A stretch of DNA of 64,000 nucleotides from Gymnopus androsaceus JB14 (GCA_009733575.1 ML769441.1:117352-181351); one strand, 5' to 3'; positions 12,288 through 23,206 are shown, counted from the first letter of the stretch. Translations and numbers: made by a program. The notes: generated from the sequence alone by a model not told the origin.

Positions 12288-12295
12288 GAATTTAT

Positions 12296-12705
12296 ATATT
12301 CGGTTTTTTTTTTCTTTTTCGATTTTTTCAATGTCACTCCAACCTAAGCAGCCGACCCCAAATTTGACCGTGACATCACGGTGTTTGGGCAACGCAAAGG
12401 GACCTCCGTGGCGCGTACTACATAGAGGTACAAGTTAATGGGCGCTTATTACATGTGGGCAAAGCGTATCATATCAAGCACTTACCCAATTATGAGCGAT
12501 ATTGCATGCAAGCGACATACAAGCGTAAAACACCACAAGCCATCGGGCCAATACATTATCTGCAGTTCCACACAGACGCAGGCCCTTTACCTTCTGAGGT
12601 TGAGATAAACAGCACCGGTGCCATACAAGCAAGCACATATATACAACGAAAGATTTGAAACCATGAAAAACTAGTAGTAGACATTTACAGTTGATGTTAC
12701 AGTTG
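12296..12705 (-). pseudogene. Intergenic stretch with a small F-box/LRR fragment
   Basis: About 12500-12600, read on the minus strand, gives LRLCGTADNVLARW, matching LRLYGAADDVLAHRF of the F-box/LRR copies. Flanking bases carry no further homology that I can see. It is a fragment of a sixth family member left between the transposon and the monooxygenase end. The rest of the interval holds a T-rich run near 12303-12325 and no gene. Confidence 0.6.
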
Positions 12706-12727
12706 ACATATGTATGTAGTACGCTCT

Positions 12728-14406
12728 TCAAACGCTATGCGTCTGAGACCACTTCAACGCCTCATATTTCGTTGGAAACATCGCCATGAACGCCGCAATA
12801 GCCTCATCTCCCCAAACTGGAAGTACCTTATCCAACTCCGGTCGGGCTTGCACGATATCCTTCCTCAAATCTTTCGCATACTCAGCCTCTCCTCCTTCAC
12901 CTGGTCCTAAAAAGCTGTATGTTACAAACGACGATGGTTTCTACTGATTCCGAATTCGAATCCTTGCTCGCTTCTGCTTCTGCTTCAAGCATCTTCTCGA
13001 CCTGTGCGATACGCGCTCGATCGAACGCAAGGCGAGAATCGAGGGAGGTTGGGTAGGGTGTTTCACCGAGCCAGGAAAGCGTAAGCCATGTACTGGCCAC
13101 ATCAGCTACAGTGAAAGGCGTCATCGACAGGACAGTGCCAATGAACGCGAGGGATTCATTATAGCTGTATAAAATATGTCGGTAGAGGAAAGGAACGCGT
13201 CTGGTCTGGGGTTGCACAGGATCCGTGTAGCTCGTGATAGAGACATGTCCTGAGGATGCATTGTCAATAGGAATGACATGTACGAATTCAGGGATGAGGG
13301 CAGTATCCGGTTCCCAGAATGACAATGTCGATATCCTTAATTTCCGATCCGTCTTGCAGGACGGCAGTCACCTTCCCATTCGCTTTATCCTCATCGGCAG
13401 GCTGAAGGATGTATTTTCTGACCGAGCCAACGTTTTGGATACGCGAATCAGGGAGTGAAGGAAACCAGGGCGAAGCAGGTCGTCGCATACTGCGATAAAC
13501 GGGGCTTTGTGCTACAGGTGCAAGTTGCGAGGCGATATCGTTGGAGGAATGGGCGTTACCAATGACCAAGGCTCTCTGATAAAAGAATCATCAACATTTG
13601 AAGATCCACGCGACAACGTTAGGCGGCGTTCACCTTTCCTTCGTATCCATCAGGTCCATTCCACCACTTTGCATGCGACGCCAATCCTCTCTTCCTGACA
13701 ACATCCAATCCTTCAGTGTCGGGCCAGAGAGGCTTATCGTAGTAACCCGCACAAATTCGCCACACTGTAAATAGAGGAGGAGACAGATAGATGAATGAGC
13801 TGCTACGCGAAAGAAGCAAGTCAAAGCAACTAACCCGTCCCATATCTCTTCCACTTCCAGCGGCACGCCTTCATTATTCTCGGATTCCGACCAATCTTTA
13901 ACACGGACTTTCCAGCCTTTCTTCTGGGGAAGTTCTTCTACGCGCACGACTTCGGTGCTCAGTCGTATCTGACCTTTCTCGATATAGGGTTCCGCAAATG
14001 CTCGTAGGTACTGGTAGGTTTCGGCTAAGGACGGGAAAGGTTGGTGCGGATGATTGGGAGTTTTTGGGAACGGGTTTTCAGAGAAGGAGAGGAATTGAGG
14101 GAGTACATTTCCAACCAAACCAGGATAAGCAGGTGATGGCCACCGAGGTTTATTGATTGTGTTGGTGTTGTTCGATGTGATTACCGGTTCGTCTCGATAC
14201 CTGGGTAATACGCGCCGTCAGTTAGGTGCTAGCAGTAAGAAGGGAGCAGCATACCAGACTCCTCCAACGTCATCTCTTCGCTCCACGAGAACTACCTTTT
14301 CAAACTGCCCTCTTTCGACGAGATTCGCAGAGTTACCAATCCTGCTGGACCTCCACCTACTACGAGAATCTTTCGAGGTCGAATAACTGCACTATCCTCT
14401 AGACAT
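12728..14406 (-). pseudogene. Flavin-containing monooxygenase, copy B (N-terminus broken)
   Basis: Inverted paralogue of copy A. The middle and C-terminal part is open where copy A is broken: the frame runs through ILGTGYCPHPEFVHVIP and YRHILYSYNESLAF to an LPVWGDEAIAAF-type end and stop at 12728. The N-terminus is damaged. One extra base after ATGTCT (near 14402) puts a stop at codon 5, and one base is missing near 14326 compared with copy A. The FAD motif would read VVGGGPAG, the more usual form. The two copies are therefore broken at different, complementary places, so the lesions arose after duplication. They could also be sequence errors. Confidence 0.8.
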
Positions 14407-15138
14407 TGCGATGCAAGTCCAAGACAAGATGGAAGTAAGACAGAAAGGTCAATGTAATGAGGTACAGTAATATATATTTTGCCAGGAGATTAAACCGTAT
14501 TAGTATTAGACTCAAGCGCGCATCCCTGCTCCCCGGGATCATATCTTGTACTTAACCAGCCTAGCCGTATTCGAAGGCCTCTTACGGGCTTTAATTATTC
14601 AATAGCTTCAATGAGTTCAACCGAATACTGTAAGAAAGACAGCATGGAAAGTTCAGGGGGAAAGGATATCATAAGCTTATTGACTAGAAAGATTCGATTC
14701 GAGCGAATAAATGACGATGGACTCGGAATAAAGCTGAAGTATGGACCATCACGTACAGCGCACGGTGTGTAGGAAAATTCACAGACGAAAATTCTATAAT
14801 TTCTAATCGAGAAGAACTTGACTCTCCGGGTGTTCCGCTACGTAAAAGTTGTGATAGTCGAATATGTAAGTGAAGAAGGAGCGAACCACCAGTAATCTAA
14901 ACCACCAGTACCAGTAATTAACGCGCAATCGCAATGCGCGCTTGAACACTTTTCTTTCCTTTGCCCACTTCTCTCTCCATTGCCATTGTCAGCGGCTCGC
15001 GGTAAGAATAACTGTTATCATTTAACTGTTATCTGTCGCGCATCTAATAGACCGATGAAACCATATGTCCAAGACTTACAATAAATAAGACGATCCCAGT
15101 TCTTGAACACTTCGATCTGCCTCTCGATATCCCAGGTA
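14407..15138. other. Upstream region of FMO copy B
   Basis: Counterpart of 5643-6841 in the inverted arm, with indels. It has no ORF with homology. The part near 14830-15138 recurs again at about 18170-18480. Confidence 0.5.
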
Positions 15139-15185
15139 TACTGCTGCCCAATGAGCTCCTCCACAAGATCACAGCGAGCAAGATA
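15139..15185 (+). pseudogene. F-box exon stub on the plus strand
   Basis: Reads LLPNELLHKITASK in frame, matching the F-box exon of copy 1 (LPNELLHRII). It sits at the outer edge of the right arm, oriented away from the monooxygenase, exactly where the divergent F-box gene should start. A second stub lies at 18450-18495. Confidence 0.65.
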
Positions 15186-15191
15186 AGGTTG

Positions 15192-16104
15192 TCATAAAAG
15201 TCTACCTCTGATAGGTTCTGGATCAACATATGGCCAGCTCGACTGGATCAGTTCTGAATTTCCATAATCGTGTTTTAAAACCCAACGAAATGAATGTCCA
15301 GGTCCAGTAAGTCGGGGCTTTATCACTTGAATCACTTGAAGATGCCGATGAAGATCTGGCTCAACTCCGCAAGAAGAGGCTGTCAGCTTTAAAAATCCCA
15401 AAACAACGGTGAAAGCATGGATAGAACCTTCCGAGTCAAGTAGGTCTGTTATATCCAACTCATAAAACATCACGGCAGTGTTACTCATCCACTAAAAAAA
15501 AAGGCGTGTGGGCTTCTTTAGAACCATACATGCTAGACGAGATAGCTTGGCCTATGGAGAGCCAGCGGAGATGAGGGAGAGAGCTGGATGTGCGTAGCAG
15601 AAGCGTCTGTAGAAACACTACGATTAATAATTCAATTTAAAGGTGTAATCCAAGTGGACATACCAGAGTATCGATTGGCCTTTTCCCGTGGATTGAAACC
15701 CACAATTCCCTTAACCCAAAACATTTCGCAAATACCTGAGCGTTGTGTGCCGCGAGAGCCCACCCGCTGTTTGAACTTGTCACAAGGGAAGTGTTTAGCA
15801 CACAGGTGTTTGAAGGGAAAGCTTCCGAAGTTTGAGCGATTGCGTGATAGGAAAGCCCTGCAAGAAATTCTCTAAAGAATAATAGCAAGCCAGAGAAAGA
15901 TCCTCGAGCGCTGGGCTGTTCCTTATGACGAGGATGATGGGCTAGCCCAGAAATTTTTACCATGAAAGCCAGTGAATGATACGGTAAAGATTTTAGGCTA
16001 TGAAGATGTTCAAGCCCAAATCGAGTCATATTTTTCCGCAGATGAATCGAGGAATTGGATACATCAAGTCACAAGTGTGAACGTGTGAAGAGATGGAAGA
16101 GAAG
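15192..16104 (-). pseudogene. F-box/LRR copy 3, internally deleted
   Basis: The C-terminal exon (15192-15610) is nearly identical to that of copy 4. The LRR exon keeps its end (VSIHGKRPIDTL, intact frame at the donor) and a start (TRFGLEHLHSLKSL), but the central repeats are missing: the sequence jumps at about 15800 from the VLNTSLVTS region to the LSLRTPV region. The F-box exons are absent. The 5' break runs straight into the 17-bp minisatellite. It is a clear pseudogene. Confidence 0.85.
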
Positions 16105-16202
16105 CCACAATCAAAAGGATGCCACAATCCAAAGGATACCACTATCCAAAGGATACCACAATCAAAAGAATGCCACAATCAAAAGGATGCCACAATCAAA
16201 AG
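16105..16202. repeat. 17-bp minisatellite, about 5.8 copies
   Basis: Unit CCACAATCAAAAGGATG repeated head to tail with 0-3 differences per unit. The same 17 bases occur once, unrepeated, in the coding strand of F-box copy 4 (near 19769-19790, gaagCCACAATCAAAAGGATa). The array therefore grew from F-box gene sequence at the break of copy 3. Confidence 0.9.
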
Positions 16203-16573
16203 GCGATATCATGGACCATCGCAACTGCCAACAGCACTTCAGGGCTCTTTGAGGACGCTTTGAGACTCTCTTACGCTTCCTCAAGTAGTTCACGGACGAT
16301 TGAGACGATTAGCAGGCCGCGACCAAGTTGTGACTTGGGGCAACTTGACAATCCGGTCAACCCGGGCAATTAATACACGGTTTTTTATGAGGATGCGAGT
16401 ATGTGTACACTTATCCTATAAATGTACACATACTAAGTAGTCGGCTCCACTATCGCACAAAATCCGCTGAGGACATTCAAAGAATGTTGATAGATGAGCG
16501 CTCTTTGAATCAAGGATAATATATAAGGTTGAGTGCTCACAGCAATGATACCTTTTTGCTGTTCTAGTCTGCT
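16203..16573. other. Spacer before the first 7-TM gene
   Basis: No gene seen. It should hold the promoter of the 7-TM gene. A hairpin-like stretch, TGTACAC-TTATCC-TATAAATGTACACATA, lies near 16395-16430. Confidence 0.4.
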
Positions 16574-17853
16574 ATGACTCCAGCTGAAATTGAAGCCGTC
16601 GTAGTTACAGGTACTGCGATATACTTCAATACGTGCCAATGGATGACTGCTTGTGCATTATATGGTAAGCATTCCCTATGGAGTGCAAGAGCATCCTCAT
16701 AAACATTCTCCAAAACAGGTGCTTTCATCTTTCCAGCCATAATCGCAGTGTATCTCCTCTTGTAAATATGGTGTTGTTTCTCTTTGTACATGGGAATTAA
16801 TTGCTGAATCATGGATTTTACAATTTCAGGAAGAAGGGTGTCCAAGGATACCGAAGGAAAATATTGATTGCCTGCGTGATTATTCTTATCCTTTTGAACA
16901 CATGGAACTATGTTCTCGCATCAGCAATAGTTCCCCTTCTAGTGCAAGATGACATTCTAAGTCCAGGAAATGAGATTGTGAATTTTGTTGTGCAGATCAG
17001 CTGGCCGGGAACTATATGTGTAAGTGAAGTTGAGCATTCTTGTTTGTTATGTCAAACTTACCCAGCAGCTCAGCTGATGATTAGCGATGGAATTGTTGTA
17101 TGGAGAGCCTGTGTTATTTGGCCCGATTCAAAGATAATCAAGTACATGTTGACTACTCTCATGCTTGGTAACATTGGTAAAGCTCCTTATTTTTAACTAT
17201 GCTTCCAATACTAAAGAAACCAAGCTATAAATCTTGCAGATTGCATTTTTGACAATTTAACTGTCAATTTTTTTGGCAACTTGATCAGCCTTGATGTTTC
17301 CGTTGTGTTCATTTCCTTGGGTGTAAATTTTGCTGCAACATTCTTGATTGGACTGAAAGTATGGTATGAGATAATTCACTCATGGTCTATTTTCCATTTT
17401 ACCATATTTATTCCTTTAGGCATCATCATTGCTTCACAAAGGAGTTGTACTCACTTCACAAACAAAATGTTTCGCCAACAACTAGAATTCTTCTCATGCT
17501 AGTTGAGTCTGGTGGACTGTTCTGCATTGCTCAAGTAAGGCATTGTTCATTAATATCTGTGAGACTGCAACAAGCTCATGACTAGATTGTTCCTTTATTC
17601 AGATTGTAATTGCTATATTGACTGTCCTTGATACATATACATCAGTATTGTCCTCATTGGATCTTGCATTTGCTGTTGCAAATCAGTTCTATATTGGAAT
17701 AACGGTAAGGTTTATCAATACTTTTGGTGCAGGTTTTAAAAATTTGGTATCTAGCCAATTTACCCACTGGCAGTGCTTATTATGTTAAGCATGAATCATT
17801 CACCACTTGAGGATTCTTTCCACACAACTCATATTGACTGGGCCAAGGTTTGA
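16574..17853 (+). CDS. Seven-transmembrane protein of an Agaricomycete-expanded family (1)
   Basis: Multi-exon membrane protein of unknown role. The start MTPAEIEAVVVTG is followed by GT donors and hydrophobic exons. Recognisable segments are GAFIFPAIIAVYLLL; ILIACVIILILLNTW; AQLMISDGIVVWRACVIWPD (the conserved D-x4-WR-x2-V-WP of this family); FISLGVNFAATFLIGLKVW; ILLMLVESGGLFCIAQ; and YPLAVLIMLSMNHSPLEDSF before the stop. About 320 residues and 7 TM helices fit the family. Exon borders near 16671, 16765, 16828, 17020, 17070, 17175, 17240, 17365, 17420, 17534, 17602 and 17703 are approximate. It sits between two direct duplicates and shows no clear frame lesion. Confidence 0.72.
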
Positions 17854-18500
17854 CACGGTACTGGAAAGTTGCAGGAAACAAGTAAAAACCAGTGTCTGTA
17901 ACCCTTCTGAAGTTTTTTTAATAATATACCATCTCAACTTTTGGTTCAGTAATGTATAAACTATAATAAAAGGGCCCACAAAAAAAAATTGGAACTTTAT
18001 TTTATTTTACTTTTTGTGGAGAAATCCCTTTCCAGTGGACAATAAGGCTGTTCTCATTGGGCTGTTCAATTTGCAAGGCAGATGAAGCTGAACAATTCTA
18101 TAATAGAACCAAGTGAGGTGATGCATTATGCAATATGCACTGGCACCATATAGTGTGTTCTGCGTCTCCGGGCGTTCCGCTACGTAAATGTTGCCATAGT
18201 CGAATGTGAAAGTGAAGAAGGAGCGAGCCACCAGTAATCTAACGCGCAATCGCAATGCACGCTTGAACAGCTTTCTTTCCTTTACTCACTTCTCTCTCCA
18301 TTGCCATTGTCAGCGGCTCGCGGTAAGAATAACTGTTATCATTTAACTGTTATCTGTCGCGCATCTAATAGACCGATGAAACCATATGTCCAAGACTTGA
18401 AATAAATAAGACGATCCCAGTTCTTAAACACTTCGATCTGCCTCTCGATATCCCAGGTATACTGCTGCCCAATGAGCTCCTCCACAAGATCACAGCGAGC
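17854..18500. other. Spacer with a third copy of the F-box/FMO upstream block
   Basis: From about 18165 the sequence matches the upstream region of the duplicated F-box/FMO pair (also at 14830 and, inverted, at 5600-5900). It ends with an F-box stub on the plus strand near 18450-18495. The monooxygenase is absent here. No gene is seen at 17854-18160. Confidence 0.6.
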
Positions 18501-18512
18501 AAGACAAGGTTG

Positions 18513-20359
18513 TCATAAAAGTCTACCTCTGATAGGTTCTGGATCAACATATGGCCAGCTCGACTGGATCAGTTCTGAATTTCCATAATCATGTTTTAAA
18601 ACCCAACGAAATGAATGTCCAGGTCCAGTAAGTCGGGGCTTTATCGCTTGAATCACTTGAAGATGCCGATGAAGATCTGGCTCAACTCCGCAAGAAGAGG
18701 CTGTCAGTTTTAAAAATCCCAAAACAACGGTGAAAGCATGGATAGAACCTTCCGAGTCAAGTAGGTCTGTTATATCCAACTCATAAAACATCACGGCAGT
18801 GCTACTCATCCACTTGAAAAAAGGCGTATGGACTTCTTTAGAACCATACATGCTAGATGAGATAGCTTGGCCTATGGAGAGCCAGCGGAGATGAGGGAGA
18901 GAGTTGGATGTGCGTAGCAGAAGCGTCTGTAGAAACACTACGATCAATAATTCAATTTAAAGGTGTAATCCAAGTGGACATACCAGAGTATCGATTGGCC
19001 TTTCCCGTGGATTGAAACCCACAATTCCCTTAACCCAAGACATTTCGCAAATACCTGAGCGTTGCGTGCCGCGAAAGCCCACCCGCCGTTTGGACTTGTC
19101 ACAAGGGATGTGTTTAGCACATTGAGTGAAGCCACATGGAGTCGCAAAGCATGGCCATGAAATCGATGTGCCAATACATCATCTGCAGCTCCATATAAAC
19201 GCAGATACTCGACGCCAGAGTAGGTTTGAAGATAATCAACCAGCTCTGGGGTCACCGGAGCGTAAAGATGTTTTAGCCTTGTTCCATGATGACCTAAAAC
19301 AGACCATAGTCCTTCACCGAGAGTAGTGGAAGGAGGTGACTGGAAAGATGGACTTGAAGGGAACCGTAATTCCAAAGTTGTTAGATTCTTTAAGTGAATG
19401 CCGGACGCTTCGCTAATTTGGAGGTTCCACACAGGTGTTCGGAGGGAAAGTTTTCGAAGTTTGAGCGGTTGTGTAGTAGGAAAGCCCTGCAGTAATTTCT
19501 CTAAAGAAAAACTCCCGCTGTGCTCATTATGATAGCAGCCAACAAAGTCAAGAGAAAGATCCTCGAGCGCTGGGCTGTTCCTTATGACGAGGATGAAAGG
19601 CTCTATACTACTAGCCCAGAGATTTTTACCAGGAAAGCCAGTGAATGATAAGGATTTTAGGCTATGAAGATGTTCAAGCCCAAATCGAGTCACATTCTTC
19701 CGCAGATGAATCGAGGAGTTGGATACATCAAGTGTGAACGTGTGAAGAGATGGAAGAGAAGCCACAATCAAAAGGATAGAGTTGAAGTCGAGGCGTATTC
19801 CACTGGGGATTGACTGTTCAGCCCGATAGACTTCGCGTTGAGCAGGAATTGCCCATCTATTATGCATCATAAATTAGCAGTTGATATATCTCGACAATGC
19901 CTCGAAGCTCACCGCACGGAAGTTACATTATCCAACGATGAGACGACATGCTTCAAGTCCTTTAACGGCTCGCTGGATGCGCGCCCAAACAGAGTTGTGA
20001 GACCTAGGCCCCATTGCTTCGTTGGACCAGTCTTGCCATTAGGGTAATACGGCTGAGCTGTGGTTAAGGTAATGCTTTGGACGTATCGTAGCTGGTATTT
20101 TTTAGGCGTAAAGCCATTTTTGTTATGCATGAATTGAATGCTATCCTTGAACAGTCTGATTTCAATAGTATCGTAGAGTAGCGGGCCAATAAATGGGCGC
20201 AGTTCCCTGATACTAGCAGAGCTAAGCATTTGTAGGTCTCGTTGCTACAACCGAGGTCAAAACATAGATCAAAAGCTGTGTTTTATTACTTACCTCAAGA
20301 AGATCAATAATCTTGTAGAGGAGCTCGCTGGGGAGATCTAGTAAAGAAGCTGGATGCAT
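18513..20359 (-). pseudogene. F-box/LRR protein copy 4 (one-base frameshift near the end)
   Basis: Exon 1 (20359-20294) is the F-box, SLLDLPSELLYKIIDLLE. Exon 2 is 20244-19913, exon 3 (LRR) 19856-18984, and the last exon starts after CTACAG near 18930 and ends at 18513. All early junctions keep frame. Near 19001-19003 a run of three bases (four in copy 3) shifts the end of exon 3, so VSIHGKRPIDTL becomes VSIHGKGQSILW and the frame of the last exon cannot be joined. Without this lesion the product would be about 550 residues, close to copy 2. It could be a young pseudogene, a truncated product, or a homopolymer error. Confidence 0.8.
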
Positions 20360-20730
20360 GGCGCCACAGACAGAGTGAGATGAAGGAGCATGCAAATGCT
20401 GAATCATTCATGTCGTCTAAGAATTTCACACCCCTGTTATCTCGATAACCCTATCTGCCTGCATTTTATACAGCCAGGTTTAGCGCTGCGCAGATGAATG
20501 GAGTTCCCAGTAGTTAACATAAATGCCAACTTGGTTGGCGAAATTGGAACGATACGGAAAGAGCAAGAGTTGATCGAATAAAGTGAGCGCTTATTCGATT
20601 CGCGTCGTCGCGAGTTCAAGAGAAGGACATTCATTCATTCAGAATTGCTAGAATGGATTACTCAATAAGAAGCACCTCCGTAACCCACATCCTGATTGAT
20701 ATTTTAGATCTGGGGGGCGGGAGTCAGGAG
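20360..20730. other. Spacer upstream of F-box copy 4
   Basis: Should contain the copy-4 promoter. No other feature is seen. Confidence 0.35.
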
Positions 20731-21322
20731 TCATGAATGAAATTTTAGTTCTACACCACAAAATCGCTCTACTACAGGATCACTTGCGCCTCCATATAGT
20801 ATGTGCAAATATTCGACGCCAGAGTATGTTTCAAGGTAATCAACAATTTCTGCCGTCGAAGGGACAGAAATATACTTTAGCTTTATTCCATGATAGCGTA
20901 ATACAGCCCACAATCCTTCATTCGTTGTGCCATTTGTAGGAGAAAGAGTCGGAGAGCCAGTTGAAGGTTCTAGCTGAGCCTCCTGTGGAATACACATTTC
21001 CACACATTTCCACAGTTGTGAAATTCTTCAAATGAATGCCAGACGCGCGGTCGATTTTGAAATCCAGCGCATCGGTACAGAAGGAAAGTTCTTGCACATA
21101 GCTCGAATGTGGTCATTGAACAGTACAGTCTCGACTGTGAGATTGAGTAACGAGTAAACCAGTGGACGCAGCTCGCGGATAGCAGAGCAAAGCATTTCCA
21201 GGTCTTTTTGCTACAATCGAGGTTAGAACATAGATTGAAGGATGGTTATTCACAGACCTCAAGAAGACTGATTATCTTGTAGAGGAGCTCGTTGGGCAAA
21301 TCCGTCAAGGATGCTGAATGCA
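20731..21322 (-). pseudogene. F-box/LRR copy 5, truncated and fused by deletion
   Basis: The F-box exon reads LTDLPNELLYKIISLLE from ATG 21322. Exon 2 starts at QKDLEMLCSAIRELRPLVYS and breaks at about 21080, where it joins directly to a late LRR piece (GIHLKNFTTV, then VDYLETYSGVEYLHILYGGASDPVVERF). The centre of the gene is gone, the distal part is missing, and frames do not connect. Confidence 0.8.
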
Positions 21323-22316
21323 TGGCGGGGAGGAGAGAGACGAGATCATAGTTGATGTCCTTGTAGTCTGTTATTACGGTTGTTACGAATGACATTGCTA
21401 TCAATTGTTCGAGGTCAGTTCGACCGTCTTTGCGTCCAGAAGCGTCAATAACATTTGCTGAGAATTCACCACGTCGTGCTGACGGTGCAGAGTTAGAATA
21501 TTACTCTGAAGCGTAGCCGAGGAAATCAGTACGTTACACTCATCAATGCTATGCTTGAAGTTTATGAAGAATGCTTTAGTATTATCCCAGATGCACAGAT
21601 CGGATACTTCAAAAGATGAAAGCACAAAATTTACTTTGGATTAGCATCTGGTCTTTGGTCCATCGTCGATCGAAGGCGAAGCACCCGTGTTCCGATGATA
21701 GTCCTATTCGAAAAACGCGGGTTATTAGTACGGGGAAAATACTTTACAGTATTCTAGCGATTGCATGTCGTACCATTGCTCTCGAGAGCCGCCTCCTGAA
21801 GCTTAGGATCCTCATTATTCAGCCTGTCGTGGAGACGCAAATGCAGTAATGCATACGACGGGGACGCCCGATAACCCGCAAGACGCGCGCTTTGGGCAGG
21901 GAAAGAAAAGAAGGTGATTCGCTGGGCCTCTATGTAAATTATGTTGCTTAATTTCCTGGACATCGTTGAAAAGACGCGTAAATCAGGTAAAAATATTGCT
22001 GACGGAGTATTTGCATATAGAGGGTACTATACAAAATGGCTATGACTACCAAAATCCAACGATTTTAAACATTGAACACGTACCTGGCGGTCATTTTTCA
22101 ATCCAATGACAGGGTTGTGAGACGAAAGAAGAGAAGGGAGATAAGATTAGATTACCTAAAGCGAAAAGCGAAGCGTGCGCTTACAATGACTTCATGTGCT
22201 TCCGCTTCCCACCGAAGGAATGTGACGACGGTCTCATGCCGCGATTGCGCGTCATCGCCATGATGATGATGACGACGTTGTTATAAGAAGCCAGAGCGAC
22301 CAATCCTTTTACCATC
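21323..22316. other. Gene-poor stretch before the ICMT-like pair
   Basis: Short overlapping ORFs on both strands (up to 77 codons) without motif. I see no supported gene. The last 150 bases should hold the promoter of the gene starting at 22317. An ATGATGATGATGACGACG run lies just upstream, at about 22259-22276. Confidence 0.4.
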
Positions 22317-23206
22317 ATGTCTTCCTCACCCCCCAAAAAAGGCCTAGTTATTCAACGAGGCTCAACCGAACGCAGCCCCGTATCCAAAGCCCTCTTCGTC
22401 CTATGCCGGGCTCTCGACCTTCCTCTCCAATACGCCATTCTCTCTTCCCGTTCCCTCGGCGCACCTTTGATCAACGCACTTGGCGGAACTGCTATCCTAC
22501 CGCCGGCTGGAGGCCATGTCTATTCACTCGGGCTTGAAACCAACACTGGTCTAGGCTCAGGCTTATCTCCCCAGCGCGCTATCCTCTTCGGCATGGCCGT
22601 TGGCTCGTTCATCAAACAGAGTCATTGGGTTGTGGCCATCTCGCAGGAGCCAATTACGCCTGTCGCGTCAGGATTTGTGGGAGTGTTGAACACAGTGTAT
22701 AACACTCTCAACACCTTGCTTTATACCAATGCCGCCACGTCGGTAATGAGTTACGCTCAGGCCACCCATGGCGACGAAACGCGTTTGCCGATACAAACTC
22801 TAGTCGGAGTGGGATTATATGTCCTCGGTATGGCTCTCGAATGGGGTTCGGAGATGCAGAGGTTGAATTTCAAACGAGATGTGAGGAATAAGGGTCGAGT
22901 CTATACTGGAGGACTTTTCGGCTTGGCTAGGCATATTAATTATGGCGGTTACGTCCTCTGGCGCGCAGGATTCGCGACAGCAGCTGCAGGATGGATGTGG
23001 GGATTGATTGTTGGAGGGTTTTTGACGTTTGATTTCGTGAAGAGGGCTATTCCCGAGCTGGATGAGTATTGCGGGAAGAGAGTGAGTGTTTGTCTGCTTT
23101 TCTGTTTGGATTTGTTGGCTGAGAAGATGTCGTTTTCTAGTACGCCCAGGCATGGACGCAGTACAAGAGGGCTGTTCCATATCAGCTTTTCCCTTTCGTT
23201 CTTTAA
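22317..23206 (+). CDS. ICMT/DUF1295-like membrane reductase or methyltransferase, copy 1
   Basis: Exon 1 is 22317-23081 (255 codons), a phase-0 intron of 59 bp runs 23082-23140, and exon 2 is 23141-23206 (YAQAWTQYKRAVPYQLFPFVL and stop), giving 276 residues. Several hydrophobic segments are followed by a C-terminal signature of the superfamily of isoprenylcysteine methyltransferases, phospholipid methyltransferases and steroid 5-alpha/C-14 reductases: GLFGLARHINYGGYVLWR, then two helices, ELDEYCGKR and a Y-x2-Y-x4-P-x2-LFP end. ER membrane location is likely; it binds SAM or NADPH depending on the true subfamily, which I cannot decide. It is intact and tandem with copy 2. Confidence 0.85.

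Larger units (their letters stand above)
12706..15185 (-). repeat. Right arm of the inverted segmental duplication
   Basis: Reverse-complement counterpart of about 5590-8540. It contains monooxygenase copy B, its upstream region, and on the plus strand at about 15139-15180 only a stub of the F-box exon (LLPNELLHKI). The F-box gene that should follow was lost or replaced by copy 3. Confidence 0.85.
14830..16104. repeat. Direct segmental duplicate of about 18170-19775
   Basis: Upstream stub, F-box stub and C-terminal F-box/LRR exon recur in the same order and orientation at about 18170-19775 with about 95% or better similarity by eye. The 16-kb copy has the LRR deletion. The 7-TM gene at 16574-17853 lies between the two copies. 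Confidence 0.85.

Noticed and set aside
16055..16252. Plus-strand frame rich in QSKGY/NQKNATI repeats that looks like a repeat protein
   Set aside because: It is simply the 17-bp minisatellite translated; no start context, splice sites or homology.
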